This document shows positions 23,158 to 35,900 of a DNA stretch of 64,000 bases, in pieces. Location: assembly GCA_014529385.2 (NCBI GenBank), contig CM043947.1, forward strand, positions 117,600,087-117,664,086, written 5' to 3'. Both the position numbers and the translations under genes were made by a program. Below the pieces are notes generated by a model. That model searched no databases and was not told where the DNA came from. It was given only the letters and a program-made list of their open reading frames with translations. How positions within the stretch are numbered: the first letter of the stretch is position 1; each line of letters opens with the position of its first letter. The DNA comes from Adiantum capillus-veneris (lineage: Eukaryota > Streptophyta > Polypodiopsida > Polypodiales > Pteridaceae).

Positions 23158-23500
23158 TCAGACCCTTGTGCACGGTGGCTTTCTGTTGGCTGTAGTGCTT
23201 GCTCGAAGACTTGGGGGGGCCATAGTGAGAGTTGTCTGTGGGACAGGGGCGTGCTGTGCGTACAGAGTGCATCCTGGCGCCAGATCTGCTGCCACGGGAG
23301 AGGCATTGGCCGAATGTGCCTTGGGGGTAGGGGTTGCTCCGGAAGGAGAGCACTCAACTGCTCCTCCCCTCGCCTTGGGTGTTTGATGGTGCATCAAATG
23401 ACGTATTTTTTGATGGCGTCTCCTCGGCTTCTTCGCTTGCGTGTTGCTGCGGTGAAAAGGAGGCAAGGCCCAATTTTGGTAACCCTCTTCTCCCTCTCCT
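23158..23500. other. Short GC-rich island of unknown origin
   Basis: Base composition rises sharply against AT-rich flanks. A minus-strand frame at 23158-23466 would encode a Pro/Ala/Arg-rich 102-residue peptide, but frames are open on both strands as expected for GC-rich DNA. No motif recognised. Confidence 0.3.
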
Positions 23501-23870
23501 CACTCCAAACTGAAAACACTCTTCATCCATAATGTAGTGCCGACTATATTAGCTTTAATGCTTCATTATCAAATTACATCATCCTCCAAAGCACCAATAA
23601 GGTGCTCCATCTAACTATTAACAGTGGCATCTTATGTACGAGAGAGTAGAAGCCATCTAGTAACTCTCAAAAGGCAACCCCATGAAGGACACCGTGCGAT
23701 TAACTCATGGTTGTATCATTTTTTTGAAGATGAAGCTACAACTTGACACTCTTTGCATGACCCAATGCTTTTAAGATCTGTAGATAGGGTGTATAACTAC
23801 AATAAACTTGATGTATAAGCTATAATGAATTGAAAATTTTCCTGGAAAATGGCCTTTTTGTGTCATCAAA

Positions 23871-23920
<50 letters not shown>

Positions 23921-24338
23921 AGAAATGGGATGCTCAAACATTACTTGTTTCTTCAAAAACAAAGAGATTAGTCTATAAAGTGTTGTTGGAAGAAAAATCA
24001 GCAACCTTTTTAAGTAATTGATCATAAGGATGCCCACTAACTAAACCTTTCCTCTGCCAAATAAATATATGTTGGGCTAGGTAGTAGACATATTTAATGC
24101 CACAAGTGAGTTCATTGTAGGGGTCTATTCTACATCATGGAAACACTCTTCACCTCTCTCTTTCCCTGCGGGATTCACTTTGTTTGAACTAAAAAGGTAA
24201 TTTTCTCTCCCTTACTCACTTGGTTTGAACAAAGATAACAAATAAATTTTCCTAGAATCGTTCTTCACTTAGCTAGAACTTAAACATGGTCCAATCCGTA
24301 CCAATTTTACACACACAAAAAAATAAAAAATGTTCGTT

Positions 24339-24390
<52 letters not shown>

Positions 24391-24400
24391 CAATACACAC
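23501..24400. other. Intergenic DNA with two (CT)n microsatellites
   Basis: (CT)n lies at about 23876-23917 and 24342-24387. Nothing else recognised. Confidence 0.6.
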
Positions 24401-27000
24401 ACAAGGAAAAGCCCATTAATTTTAGCCAAAAGCTCAGTAGTATTCAATGTAATTCTCATTGACATGATGGTAATAGTGTAGAAAAATGTTTTCATTGCAT
24501 GTTCATCAACATAACACTCTTCTCCCAATCCTTGCATAATGCCACATGTCAGTAAGATGCAAGCATAGCTAATCATATTTGTTAAAAGGCTCACACTTTG
24601 CACTAAAAAAAAATGACCAAGAGCTTCTTTAGCCATCTTTGGCACAACCTAGAATAAGCGTCATGAAAGAGAGAACGTCCTTAATAGGCAGCTCTCCAAT
24701 GAGATGTTGTGCTCTCAAAATAAATCTTGTTGTGCCATCCAAGACATAAAATTTTGAGAAAGTAGTCCAAGATATAGTACAATTTGTATGCATACTGACC
24801 ACTATGTTCCCTAAGCATGCACTCTTAGTCAATGCTCTTTGTCCCTTCCCTTATTGACTATGTTGTATGACCTTTGCATTTCAAGAAACTACGCTACAAA
24901 CATGGAGCTCATAAAAAACTTTCAGTATTTAAAAAGTACATTACATTAGAAAATGTGTGGACCAAATCATTGCCCCTTACTAATAATGTGGCCGTGCGTA
25001 TGTTCACCAAGATGCAAGCATAGGAGGAGCCCTCACTTTGAGTCAACTAATATCTTTCCTATCCTACACATGCTTGACATACCCTACAATAAGTGCACTC
25101 AAGAAATAACATCCTAAATTGGAAGCAATCCAGGAAACACAACACTTGGCATACATACTGACCAATGTACACGTGTCCTCGTAAAGTAACCCATTATCAC
25201 AAATATTTGGAAGTATCCTACTGTATTGGTACAAATAAAGAATTCCAAGATGACTACTATTCCAGCCTCATCATGATATTGTTTCCATGTCAACTTCTTG
25301 CATAATGCCACATGCCTCCACAATGAAGCATAGATGATTGTATATGGAGAAGAAAACCTCAATTCCTATTTGTCAAAATAGGCTAGTGCTTTACAAAATG
25401 GACCCTTACTTGATAAAATTCTTGATGGTGGAGAGGGGGAATGGGAACACACCCAAAAACACACCAGAATGCCTCTCTGGTTTCAAGGCACTCACAACAC
25501 CCCACTCCTCTCAAAAACACCTTCAGAACAACATAATTTTACCTACACACACTCGCCACAATACGCCAAACAAAAGTTGCACCGCACCTTGACATCATTG
25601 AGACCTTGGATGGCATAACCAAAAATTGCCCTCATTCATTTAGTACCACCATGTCGGCAATTGTCATCACTTTCCATCCGCTATAACTCCCTGCTCCAAA
25701 CTCTAATTGATGCCCTGTAACTTCTTATGGCCTTCTTGTGTTATATAATGTTCGTGCAAAACCCTCACAATCTCAAAAAAACTCCCAATGGCACATCTAC
25801 TGAGGAAGTTAAATTGGCACATAACTGGGCCACGATGAAACTTCAACTACTCATATCTTGGCCATTTGAACTTCGATCTTCGATGCGAAAAGACCGACAT
25901 GCACCATAAGATGATCGCTTCAAGTCTACGTATTTACTTCAGCTCTAACCATTTGTCTGCAACTTGCCAATCCAACAAGGAGTTGCAAACCACTTTGAAC
26001 TTCAAACCGCCATTTCTTTCACTCCGTAGCTTTGATTGAGGAGCCATATAGACCGGCTTGTAGACACACTGAAGGCTACCTGTGGCACTTCCATTCATGT
26101 ACTTTGCACACTTTGACCAGCCACATTTGATAGGTACCATGGCAAAGCACTTTGGTCCTAAAAACCACATAAATCATACATATCCACTGCCCCTTGCCTG
26201 CCCTTGATCTTCAGAGTTGCCTTACCACTTTGACATACCCTTGAGAGCACACACAACCTGACATTTCAAAATCCTCATAACATTGACCAACTTTAGATGC
26301 ATCAATGGCATACAGGTTGAGCACAACAATACTAAGCACAAAACCTTTTTTTTATTCTTGCATAATGCCACATGTATTTAAGATGCAAGCATAGTTAATC
26401 ACATTTTTTGACAGGTCCTCACTTTGCAATCAATAATATTGACCAAGAGTTTATTTTTCATATCCATGTTATAGACATAACTTGCGATAAGTACAATCCC
26501 ATAATAGACTACCTCAATAAAAACCTCCTCAACCACATGTTCTACTCTCCGAGGTGCACCACACATGGATTTTATTGTGGTTACAATAGAAAACTTATTG
26601 TGTTATCCAAGAAAGCACATCATCAATAGAATGACTCCAAAATACACTTCAATTTGCATACATACCAAACAATGTGTTCTCTAAGCATGACTCCATGTTC
26701 GCATAATGCTACTTGGCCTTGACCTTATCATGCAAGTCATGCAAACAATGCATTTGAGGAGACCACATTGCAGATAGAGAAGCCAACAAACATCAACATA
26801 CATGTGGGCCAAAGCATTGCTGCTGACCAATAATCTCATCTATATGAAATTGTTTGCTTTTATCAATATCTTTCATAATTACACATCTTGTCAAGATGTG
26901 GGCATAGATGATTGCATTGGTTATAAAAAAAAAAAAGAAAGGCAGCTTCGCAGCAGAAGGGGATGAAGATTTTGAGAAGATATCCTGCACCAACATATGA
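24400..27000. repeat. Decayed tandem or dispersed repeat family
   Basis: CTTGCATAATGCCACATG occurs unchanged at 24531, 25297 and 26357, followed each time by a version of GATGCAAGCATAG...AATCAT. Other shared stretches (a TGCATACATACTGACCA-like segment near 24790, 25145 and 26655) keep the same order, and a weaker copy lies near 26800-26930. So a unit of several hundred bases was copied at least three times and then diverged. No coding potential seen. Confidence 0.55.
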
Positions 27001-27263
27001 ATGAAGAGAAAAGGTATGTCTTAAGAAGGCAAAGAGTGTCTCAATAGTTCACACAATGAGGGAAAAGTTCATGCAATTGGATAAACCCTATAACCCTAGC
27101 ATAGGGGAGAAGATGGTGCTTGGCGGGTGTGCAACACCATTAATGTTACACCATCACTAATGTGTTCAAGGGTTGATCCAAGTGCACGATCCTCCCTCTT
27201 TGTTCGCATATGCACACACCATTAATCATATGCTTACAATAAGGTGTTCTAGGAAAAACTTCT

Positions 27264-27264
<1 letters not shown>

Positions 27265-27304
<40 letters not shown>

Positions 27305-27305
27305 A
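27265..27305. repeat. Poly(C) tract followed by poly(A)
   Basis: About 30 C then about 11 A, without interruption. Confidence 0.97.
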
Positions 27306-27548
27306 GCTCCTCCAATGAATGACACATGGATGCCTCCCAATGCAAGCCCTCCCAACTTAGCCACCAAAGAAACACCTTTTGCTTCTAAATAATTTGATTA
27401 TGCCAACCTCAAAACAATACATATCTCCACCAAGCACTGAATTTATTACCCTCTCAAGCTTTGTTGGCGTTGTCACCCAACCAATGCTTTCGTGAGACAT
27501 AAGTAGCAAAATTGGTAGTAATGGGCTTTTTCCAAAAGCTAGCACTTT

Positions 27549-27573
27549 GTGTGTGCACACGCGTGCGCGCGCG

Positions 27574-27641
<68 letters not shown>
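27549..27641. repeat. Compound GT/GC/AC microsatellite
   Basis: A short (GT)n, then alternating GC, then a long (AC)n ending at 27640. Alternating purine-pyrimidine over about 90 bases, a candidate for Z-DNA. Confidence 0.95.
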
Positions 27642-27643
<2 letters not shown>

Positions 27644-28787
27644 TTAGACCAAGATCCCAACCAAACATAGAGAAATGAAATTTTTGTTGCCACGAGCCTT
27701 TGATCTTTAGTCTCAATGTGTATATGTTAACCAATGTGATGCATCTTATGATATAAAACTACCAAGAGCCTGCAGGTGGTCACACTTCGAGAGGAGCCCA
27801 CTTTGAATTAGAAAAAACAACCAAGAGATGCTTTCCCCAAAGATCCCTTGACTCTCAATCTCTTTATGTAAAGAATTTGGCCTCCAGCAGAGGGAAACAC
27901 TACATGTAGAATTGGAAAATGCCCTGCTTTTTGTCCTTTGGGCAAAGCAAAGTGTCATGGCATCCTTAGCAATGCTCCAAATAAAAATACACCTCCATGG
28001 AAAGCCCCATTGTGATCCACATCACTGTTGAAGCGCTCGCATAATGGCCAAAAATTGCTAGGATCAAAGTTTCACCTCAGCTGATCAATTGTAGCTTAAT
28101 GTAATCTGATCCAATCCAAGATCCTTTGGTCACCCCACTACTCTAGTTGCATCTTTTCCATAACTGCTCTGACATCCTCTTGCATGTGCGGAATGAGAAT
28201 CCTGTTGTCATCATGCTAATCTAGGTGCTTGTTTTCACCCTCATGTGGTAAGTGTACTAGCCAAGCACAAAAAAATTTCTACAGATAAGCTGAATGTAGA
28301 CCACCTCCCCCTAACAGTACATAACGGGGGGTTACACTACTTCCATGTTCGTTGGTTTTGATGGCTAGTGTGCCCTTAGGAGACAAATAGATTTGGGCAT
28401 CTAGCTGGTTGGTGCACTCATACAAGAGACACACTGTCGAGACATCAAGAAGGTTGACATACATATCACCACTCTCCTGTGTGATTCCCATGTCTAGATG
28501 TATCAATATTGATGCAATGGAGATAGCATGAGTGAGGGTCTGATCTACCTCATTCCCAAGGAGGGTGGCTCCTTGGATGAGATTCGACAAGCATGCGGGG
28601 GTTAAACGACGCCCGTGCACGACAAATGCAAAAAGAGAAAAAAGGCAAGGATGAGGGGAGCCATTGTGTGATGGTCATTGCTCAGTTAGCTTGGTGCCAT
28701 CAGAAGGTCATCCTAGACAGGAATAACAAGGTTGGAGACGGCCCGACCCCTCTATGCATCTCTCTCGAGCATTGCATAGTACTATGC

Positions 28788-28892
<105 letters not shown>

Positions 28893-29427
28893 ATCAATCC
28901 ACGCTATGGATGTCCATAAGTGCAATGCAAGTACATAAGCAATGAGTGAGGATGTATAGTGACCATGCAAATGTGAGATGAACAACTAGGTGCTTTGCTT
29001 GCAACACTGCGACACTCACAAAAACACTACATAATAGTGTCGTAGGCAAGAACAACCCATACGTGCAACCAACTTTTGTGAGGAAAGTTTTGCAAAGGCG
29101 AGAGTGGCTACAAGAGCCTTACATGGTGTATAGGTTCATTAGCATTAAGGATGCCAAGATTCAACGATGTTAATGATCAAAGGAGTGTTGTCATGGTGCT
29201 TTTGATGAGTGTAAATATAATCGCCACCATTTGGTTCTAGGCAAGATCTTGCCACCCTCCTCCTCCACCATCCGCCGATGTTGCCTTTGCTTTCAGCTGT
29301 CTACTTTCTCCCATCTCCTTTCTTTTTTTCTCCTCTCCATCTTCCATGTTCTCCTATCATAGAGAGTAGTCAATCCCAATATTCATTGCACGGGGTAGAA
29401 CATGCCTGTTTCATTCTAGATAGTTGG

Positions 29428-29430
<3 letters not shown>

Positions 29431-29520
<90 letters not shown>
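29431..29520 (-). repeat. Compound microsatellite (TC)n(AC)n, plus a nearby (TC)n
   Basis: TC then AC on the plus strand, which is GT then GA on the minus strand, the same order as the other compound tracts. A further (TC)n lies at about 29602-29635. Confidence 0.98.
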
Positions 29521-29523
<3 letters not shown>

Positions 29524-29599
29524 ATCCAAGTTGGCAATTCACACAAGCAAATGTGCTCCTACAAAATTTGGTAGTGGATTGTCCACAAACCTCTCTGCC

Positions 29600-29636
<37 letters not shown>

Positions 29637-29639
29637 GTC

Positions 29640-32600
29640 CCCCGATGCGGTATACTTGAGCTACATCTAGAGTTGGCCCATGGATTTCCCAGCTTTGTCT
29701 CATAAGCAAGCAAGCCCCCTCATTTCATAGAAATATACAGTGTCTTTGTAGTGTACATACGCATACGTAGACACACTCACTATAGTAACCAATGAATTAG
29801 GGGAGGAGGGGCAACAACGGAGGTGCCTAACATTTAAGAATTTTTTAAGGATGCCATGAAAGAGTATAAAAGTGTCTCTTTCTAGTTATGATTCCTTTTT
29901 TAAATGAATTTGCATGATTTTTTAAAAAAATATTAACATTGGTCTCAAAAAAAGCCTCTCAAAAAAAGATGAAGCCAAATATATATTTTCAAAAATTAGA
30001 TTTTCATTCAATAACAAAATCTCAATCAAAATTGCTTTTTTTGTGCACTTAAATCGGTACATTTACCTTAGGTAAAGTAGAAAGTCTTTCGACTTTCCAT
30101 TGCCGACAGGCTTTCCATTTCCTATTTTACCTTCACTTTTGCATTTTAAATCTTCTTACACTTCACTTTTCAAGTTTTCTATTTTAGATTAGAAGTTTTG
30201 TAAGGTCTTCTTTGAAGTCAACCAATGTGTCACACTTGGATGTCCTCTCCTTCCTTCAAATTTTTAAGCTTCATTATATATAGTATAGATATGGAAGGTG
30301 AAATTTTTTGTCATTTTTTGTTTCATTTGTTTGTTTATCAACATAAATAATTGAGGAAAGTGTTCAGAGCATCAGACTCCATCACCCTAAGGAAACAAAG
30401 GACACTTTTAAAAAGTACTAAAATTGCACTTATGAACAAATTACCTTCGCCAATTTGACCTTTATAATTCCTTGTAAATTTACCCACATCAAGCAAAATT
30501 AAAATTTGATCTTGAGGTTTTCATATTATCTTTGATTTTTAACATCTCATCTAAACTACATGTTTTGAAGAGAATTCTGTCTCGGGTTGTAATAAGCCTA
30601 TGGTATAGCCAAAAAACATTTTCCATCATCTATCATAATATATAAGATATTGGGCGTCGTAAAATCAAGGATTTTTTTTTTTCTAATAGTACACCGATGA
30701 ACGCAAACAAATATGCATTGACAATATGTAAAATGTGTTTTTTTCAAATGTTGAATTTGTAATTGAATCAACATAGGAAATATTTTGAAGCTTAGCCACA
30801 AAGTGTAATATGGGCATTTTCTATCCCTTAAAATCATGAGAACATGCCTAAACTAATAGAATGAAGCACCTAATGTTGTAAAACACACTAAAATGATTTG
30901 AATGTTGTAAAACACACCTAAACTTGAGAAAATTTGCAAAAACAACATTTGATTATCAGCGTTTGAAAAACCTATTCAAAGCATAGAGCTGGCAGGTAAA
31001 TCCATAGCCCAAAAGAACGTAAAGTTATTTCAACTCATAAGCCAAATTTGCATGTATCAAACACTACAAAAGTCATTACCAATAAGGACATAAATCTGTC
31101 CAGTTACCAACATAGAGAGCCTATGGGGGAATCTTCTTAGTTTAATGTGATAACGGTGGAGATAAATAAAGAGGAAATTCTATTAAGGTGGTGACTACAA
31201 CAACAAAGGTTTCACCCTGATGCAGGGCACAAGGTCCAAAATTATAGCAGATATTGAAATTTGATAGGTTAAACCTGGCTACAACATTTCTCTCATCTTC
31301 TTCAAATATATGCTAATTGTGACTAACGAGGGACCATTTGACGATTTCTATCATGAATAGACGCTTCCAACATTTTGTTTTTTATTTGGATAGAGAATAG
31401 AAAAGGCAAATTCAGTGTAATCTTGCCTATTGAATTTTGCTTTCCTCGATGCTTTTCAAATTAAGAGGTGAGAAAAGTTACACCATCTTGTGTATAGGAT
31501 TGTGTTATTGTAATCAAGCATAAGGGGCAGTAATCATTGGCATTGTTGAACCTTGTTAGTCTCTTTGAGGACTTATGGGAGGGGCAAGGATCGAGAAAAG
31601 GTAGGTTTGCTTCAACTAAAACATTTTCACACGGCCACCTTCTAATTTTTAGGGATTTGAGACCGGCTCAAGTTTCCAGATTTTTAGCAAGAAAGGCTCA
31701 ATATTATGTAGAATTTTCTTTCTCAGGTCTCTTGTCAATACATCTTTGAGTGACAAAATGTTGCCATGCTCCTCAACCATAATCACATGTTCAACCACAC
31801 AGCTGTGTACACCTTTGCCTTATGAACTAACACACAAATTTATCAGTCTCCAAAGAGGGTATCATAAGCTTTGAAGCACTATAATGGGCCACGATCAATC
31901 TATTGAGATGGCCATGTAGATGGTTAATGTTACACATCGCATAAAGAGCATAAAGAGAGCTTCCTGCTCCTCACACCTCTAGATGGTCAATGAAAGCATA
32001 AAGAGAGCTTACTGCTCCTCATACACCTGCTCAAAATTGAGTTGCTGAGAGGATGAGGCGTACAATTTAAGAGAGTTCCTAGTAACATCATGGTACTTGG
32101 AATTGGGACTCATTTGAATTGAAGGCTTGGAGGCGTCGTTCGTCACAACAATCACTGTTACGGTTTTGGGCCCAGCAGGCCCCAGTCGATGGCACGCTCA
32201 TGCACCTTTGTCGAGTAGTTGAAAATCTTCTCTTTTGATAAAAGTATCAATGTCCTCCAGAAACATTGAACCCTTGGGGCAGATTACCATGACATTGGTC
32301 ACCCTAATGAACATAACAATCAACAAAAAAGCACAGCTATAGGCACAAGCACTCCTAGAAAAAGATGCGAGTAGCATCATTACCTCATAAAAGAAAGAAT
32401 GCCGACCAGATTAGGCATTTGCTAAAACTAATCCCATCGAAATGGCTTCATGCCAAATGTTCAATTAACAGGTGCTTACTCATGACGAAGAATGTTTGAA
32501 GCACAGGCAGCCTGAATATACATATCAACCATTGCCATGTGTCATTGCTCATGTTCCGACTTTAAATACACCGAGAAAGAATCATTGGTATTTGTAAGAA

Positions 32601-32744
32601 AGAAGATGAACATGGTTGACGTGTATGTGATGGCAATCCCGGAAATGATGTTTATGTACATGAACTAGAAGCTTCCCTGCTTTAAAGATAAATTAGAAGC
32701 TTCCTGGTGTAGGCATACAGCCACAATGCATAATTTAGCATTGC
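29640..32744. other. Intergenic DNA and likely 3' flank of the transporter gene
   Basis: AT-rich, no gene seen. The part next to 32745 should hold the 3' untranslated region and polyadenylation site of the minus-strand transporter. Bases 31930-32010 contain a duplicated GCATAAAGAGAGCTT segment. Confidence 0.5.
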
Positions 32745-32978
32745 TCAAAGCTTCGTTTCTTCGACTGTATCCGTCAGAAGCCTCCCGCTCGTCTCTATCG
32801 GTAGGAAGGCAACAGCTACTGCACCTAGAAGTGGTACAGCAACAAACAGAGCGACGGCGAGTGCCAGCTCGCAATTTTTGACGAGCTCCACTGCAACCAA
32901 GGGGCACAGAACGCCCCCAATTCTTGCAAATGAGTTCGCAACCCCAAGACCCGTTGCTCTTAATTCAGTTGGATAAAC
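32745..32978 (-). CDS. OCT7: OCT7-like exon 5, terminal
   Basis: Acceptor ACTTGCAG|GTTTAT. Encodes [10 protein letters not shown] to the C-terminus, with the conserved [12 protein letters not shown] helix and ETSGR, then a stop. Intron 4 is 81 bases. Confidence 0.93.
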   Translation of the reverse strand, partial: VYPTELRATGLGVANSFARIGGVLCPLVAVELVKNCELALAVALFVAVPLLGAVAVAFLPIETSGRLLTDTVEETKL

Positions 32979-35900
32979 CTGCAAGTAATACAACTTACCT
33001 TGAAATATATAAGCACCACTACTTGCATCATTCCAACCAAAAGAGAATTCTCTGCATACCTCTGGTGCATAAATATACACAATTGTAAAGGTTCCTGTTA
33101 TGCATGCACGTCCCATGAAAAGAAGAAAGGTGGTTGTGGTGCTAGCCAGTGGCTGAATGAGAGGAGCCAAAACAGCTCCACAAACAAGGAACAATGCAGA
33201 CATGGACTTTTTCCGACCAAAACGGTCAACAATAGCTGCAGAGACAAGTAGCCCTGGGAGCTCTGAAATCACAAAAAACAGTATTTTAGCAAGGTACGGA
33301 CAACACAAAATTAGTGGTATGGTTAGCCGATGTTGACAACAAAGTAGAAACTAACCCACATCATGCTTCATGCAAAGCTAACAGGAAAAACATGCCCACC
33401 TATTTAACAGCAGGCCTTTGCCAACTTGAAACAGGATTTCTAAAGAGGAAATGATGAACCACATTCCGGAGGTATTTCTGCAAACCAGTAAGCTACATAT
33501 GCAGGTTTTGGCTTCAAGCATGCATGCCATTCATCAAGAAAAACATACTGAGCAAGAGTTTGAAGCATAATCAAACTGGCGTCCTCCATCCAGCACTATA
33601 ATAGATGTAGACTCAAAACTTTGCACATAACAAAAGTACCACATGCTTTTAGAGTTCATGCTTTTCATATAAATTGCTTTTGAAGGGCCAAGGGCCTTTA
33701 AATATGAGCCAAGGGCTCATTCTCGGACATGCTTCCGCGTGAAGGTGCAGAGGAAGAAGTACATGCAATATAAAGAAATACCGAAAGGGGCACCAAGGTT
33801 TGGAGCCAGTGCTCTCTTGGGGTGGAACTCCGCCACTCCCCGTCTCGTGTCGTGCATCTCTTTTAGTTCAGTGTTATTTAAAGTGCTTAAAGTTGTTCAA
33901 TCTGTTCTTCTTTTTCGTTGGCACATGGTGCCCGTCCCCGTTACAGTGGTGTCAAAGCTACAGGCGTGTAGCTACAGGCGTGTGCTTTCTAGAAAGTATA
34001 TTGATCCTACCAAAGAGCAGACAAAGCAAGTTGGCGCTTCCAAGTTTTACCGAGAATTTTATCAAAGAATTTTGGTGCCCCGACCCCGGATTTATTAATT
34101 ACTCCCACCCTTACTCAATCGTGCATTGGGCAAGCTCCCGTCTTTATCGCTCTGTCTTACAGGGGCCATAAGGAATTCAAGATCACTTGCACGAGAAGGA
34201 TTTAATTTTTTTTTCAAGCCATCGTTTTTCTCAAAGGCAGTGCCATGTAGTGGTGAAAGTCTATAGCTACCAAGCCGCACACTCCAAGGATTTTGCAAGC
34301 TTTCAAGAATTTTTTTGCTCGAAGTTACATGCTTTTTGACATCTTTCTTTGGAGTGCAACTTCTGGCAGAGAGGGGTATCCTGAAATGCTTGCCTCAGAA
34401 ACCCCATCTAATTACGACTTAAAATTCTTGAGCATCTCTCTACAGTTGTCTCTTCTCGAGCTGATAACCCTGGAGACCCATTGTGCTTTCCCAAGATCAT
34501 CATTCCCCTACACACCATCCCCATCGACCTATGGGACATTGTCTCTGACCAATTGCATGACGCGGAATACGCAGGTAAAATTTTCTCTCATAAACCGGAT
34601 AAAGAGAAGCCAAAACCAGGTGAATTCTTGTTTAGGAGGCTTTGCCCTCCCAAGGTACGTTCTTTTGGGTTATCAGTTCTCTTTGTTTGTAAGAAACCAA
34701 ACTCATTCCATTTTTGTGTGGATTTCACCGCACTGAGGACAAGGATGGTCAAATTCCGAAAGCCAAGACCTCACATGATCATTCCTTTTTGGAGCGTCTA
34801 CAAGAGGCACAGTGCCTTTCCAAAGTAGACCTGACGAGTTGCCGCCACAAGGTTGGACATTTAAGGAGCAATCCAAAAGAAGAGCCATGCGGTATGCATT
34901 GATGTGCTGCGGGCAAAGTAACATATAGCAATGTACGAGAATATGTCCGTCTCAACTCTCAATCTCACTCACACGTATCTGGCTCTGAGTGTCAGAACAT
35001 GGTCAAGAGTGGAGAAGCCTCTCCTGAAACCGTTGCCCCGTTGCTCGTACGCCCTCACTCTCTGCTCATCTGCTCAACTGCTGCTCAAGGATAGATGCAT
35101 ACAACCACACCAATGTGTGTCTAATCATAATAGTATGGTAGTTTCCAGGCTCTGTGGCATCACCTGCCTTGAAGATAGGCACAATAGCAGACAGCCTCCA
35201 AGTCTCAGGCAGACCCTCACATATGACACGATTGAATAGGACTGCAAGAACCTCTGTCAACATATCTGTAGCATGTATAAAGTGCTCTACTAATAGACCA
35301 TCACGATCATGTGCCCTCCTTGTCCTCATCCTGTCAATGGCCGTCTTTACCATCTCAATGGTAAAGAAGGTACTTGTAGATGGGCATGGCTCACGAGGAT
35401 TTGGAAGGGGTGTCTATCGAGGGACCGTACATAAGGATGTTGTATACTGACCTGACCCCATACATCGGGGGAAGTAATCACTAGGGAAGGCTCATGAAAG
35501 AGACACCATGGCTCTCATGAGTCTCTGCTCAAGAACAATTGGTATAAGTCTCGCTCCATCTGAGCTAGGAACGCTCGCTTCTTTCGTCGCACACGGCGTT
35601 AGAAGGCTATCTGAGACTATCTATGATCGATGACACCTTATCAATTGTTCCGAGGCATACTCCCAAGCCAAAGTCTCTGAACAGGCTGAGTGTGTGGGTA
35701 TGCCTCTGCTGCTACATCATGCGATGTCTCAGTCAGTAAAGTGGTGAGCTCCTCCACTGAAAGTCCATGCCTAGCTGTTGTTCATATCTGCATGGACAGA
35801 GTCAATCCCTCGTGTAAATGTATAACAAGTATATGTCCTCCTTGACGTGTGGTTAATACGACTAGAAGGAGACTGAAAGTGTCAAAAGAGCATGATCCAC

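Noticed and set aside
23025-23532. A gene in the GC-rich island
   Set aside because: Frames are open on both strands at once and no motif, splice signal or homologue comes to mind; kept only as an unexplained island.
33000-33251. Plus-strand ORF over transporter exon 4
   Set aside because: Antisense to a well-supported exon with in-phase splice sites.
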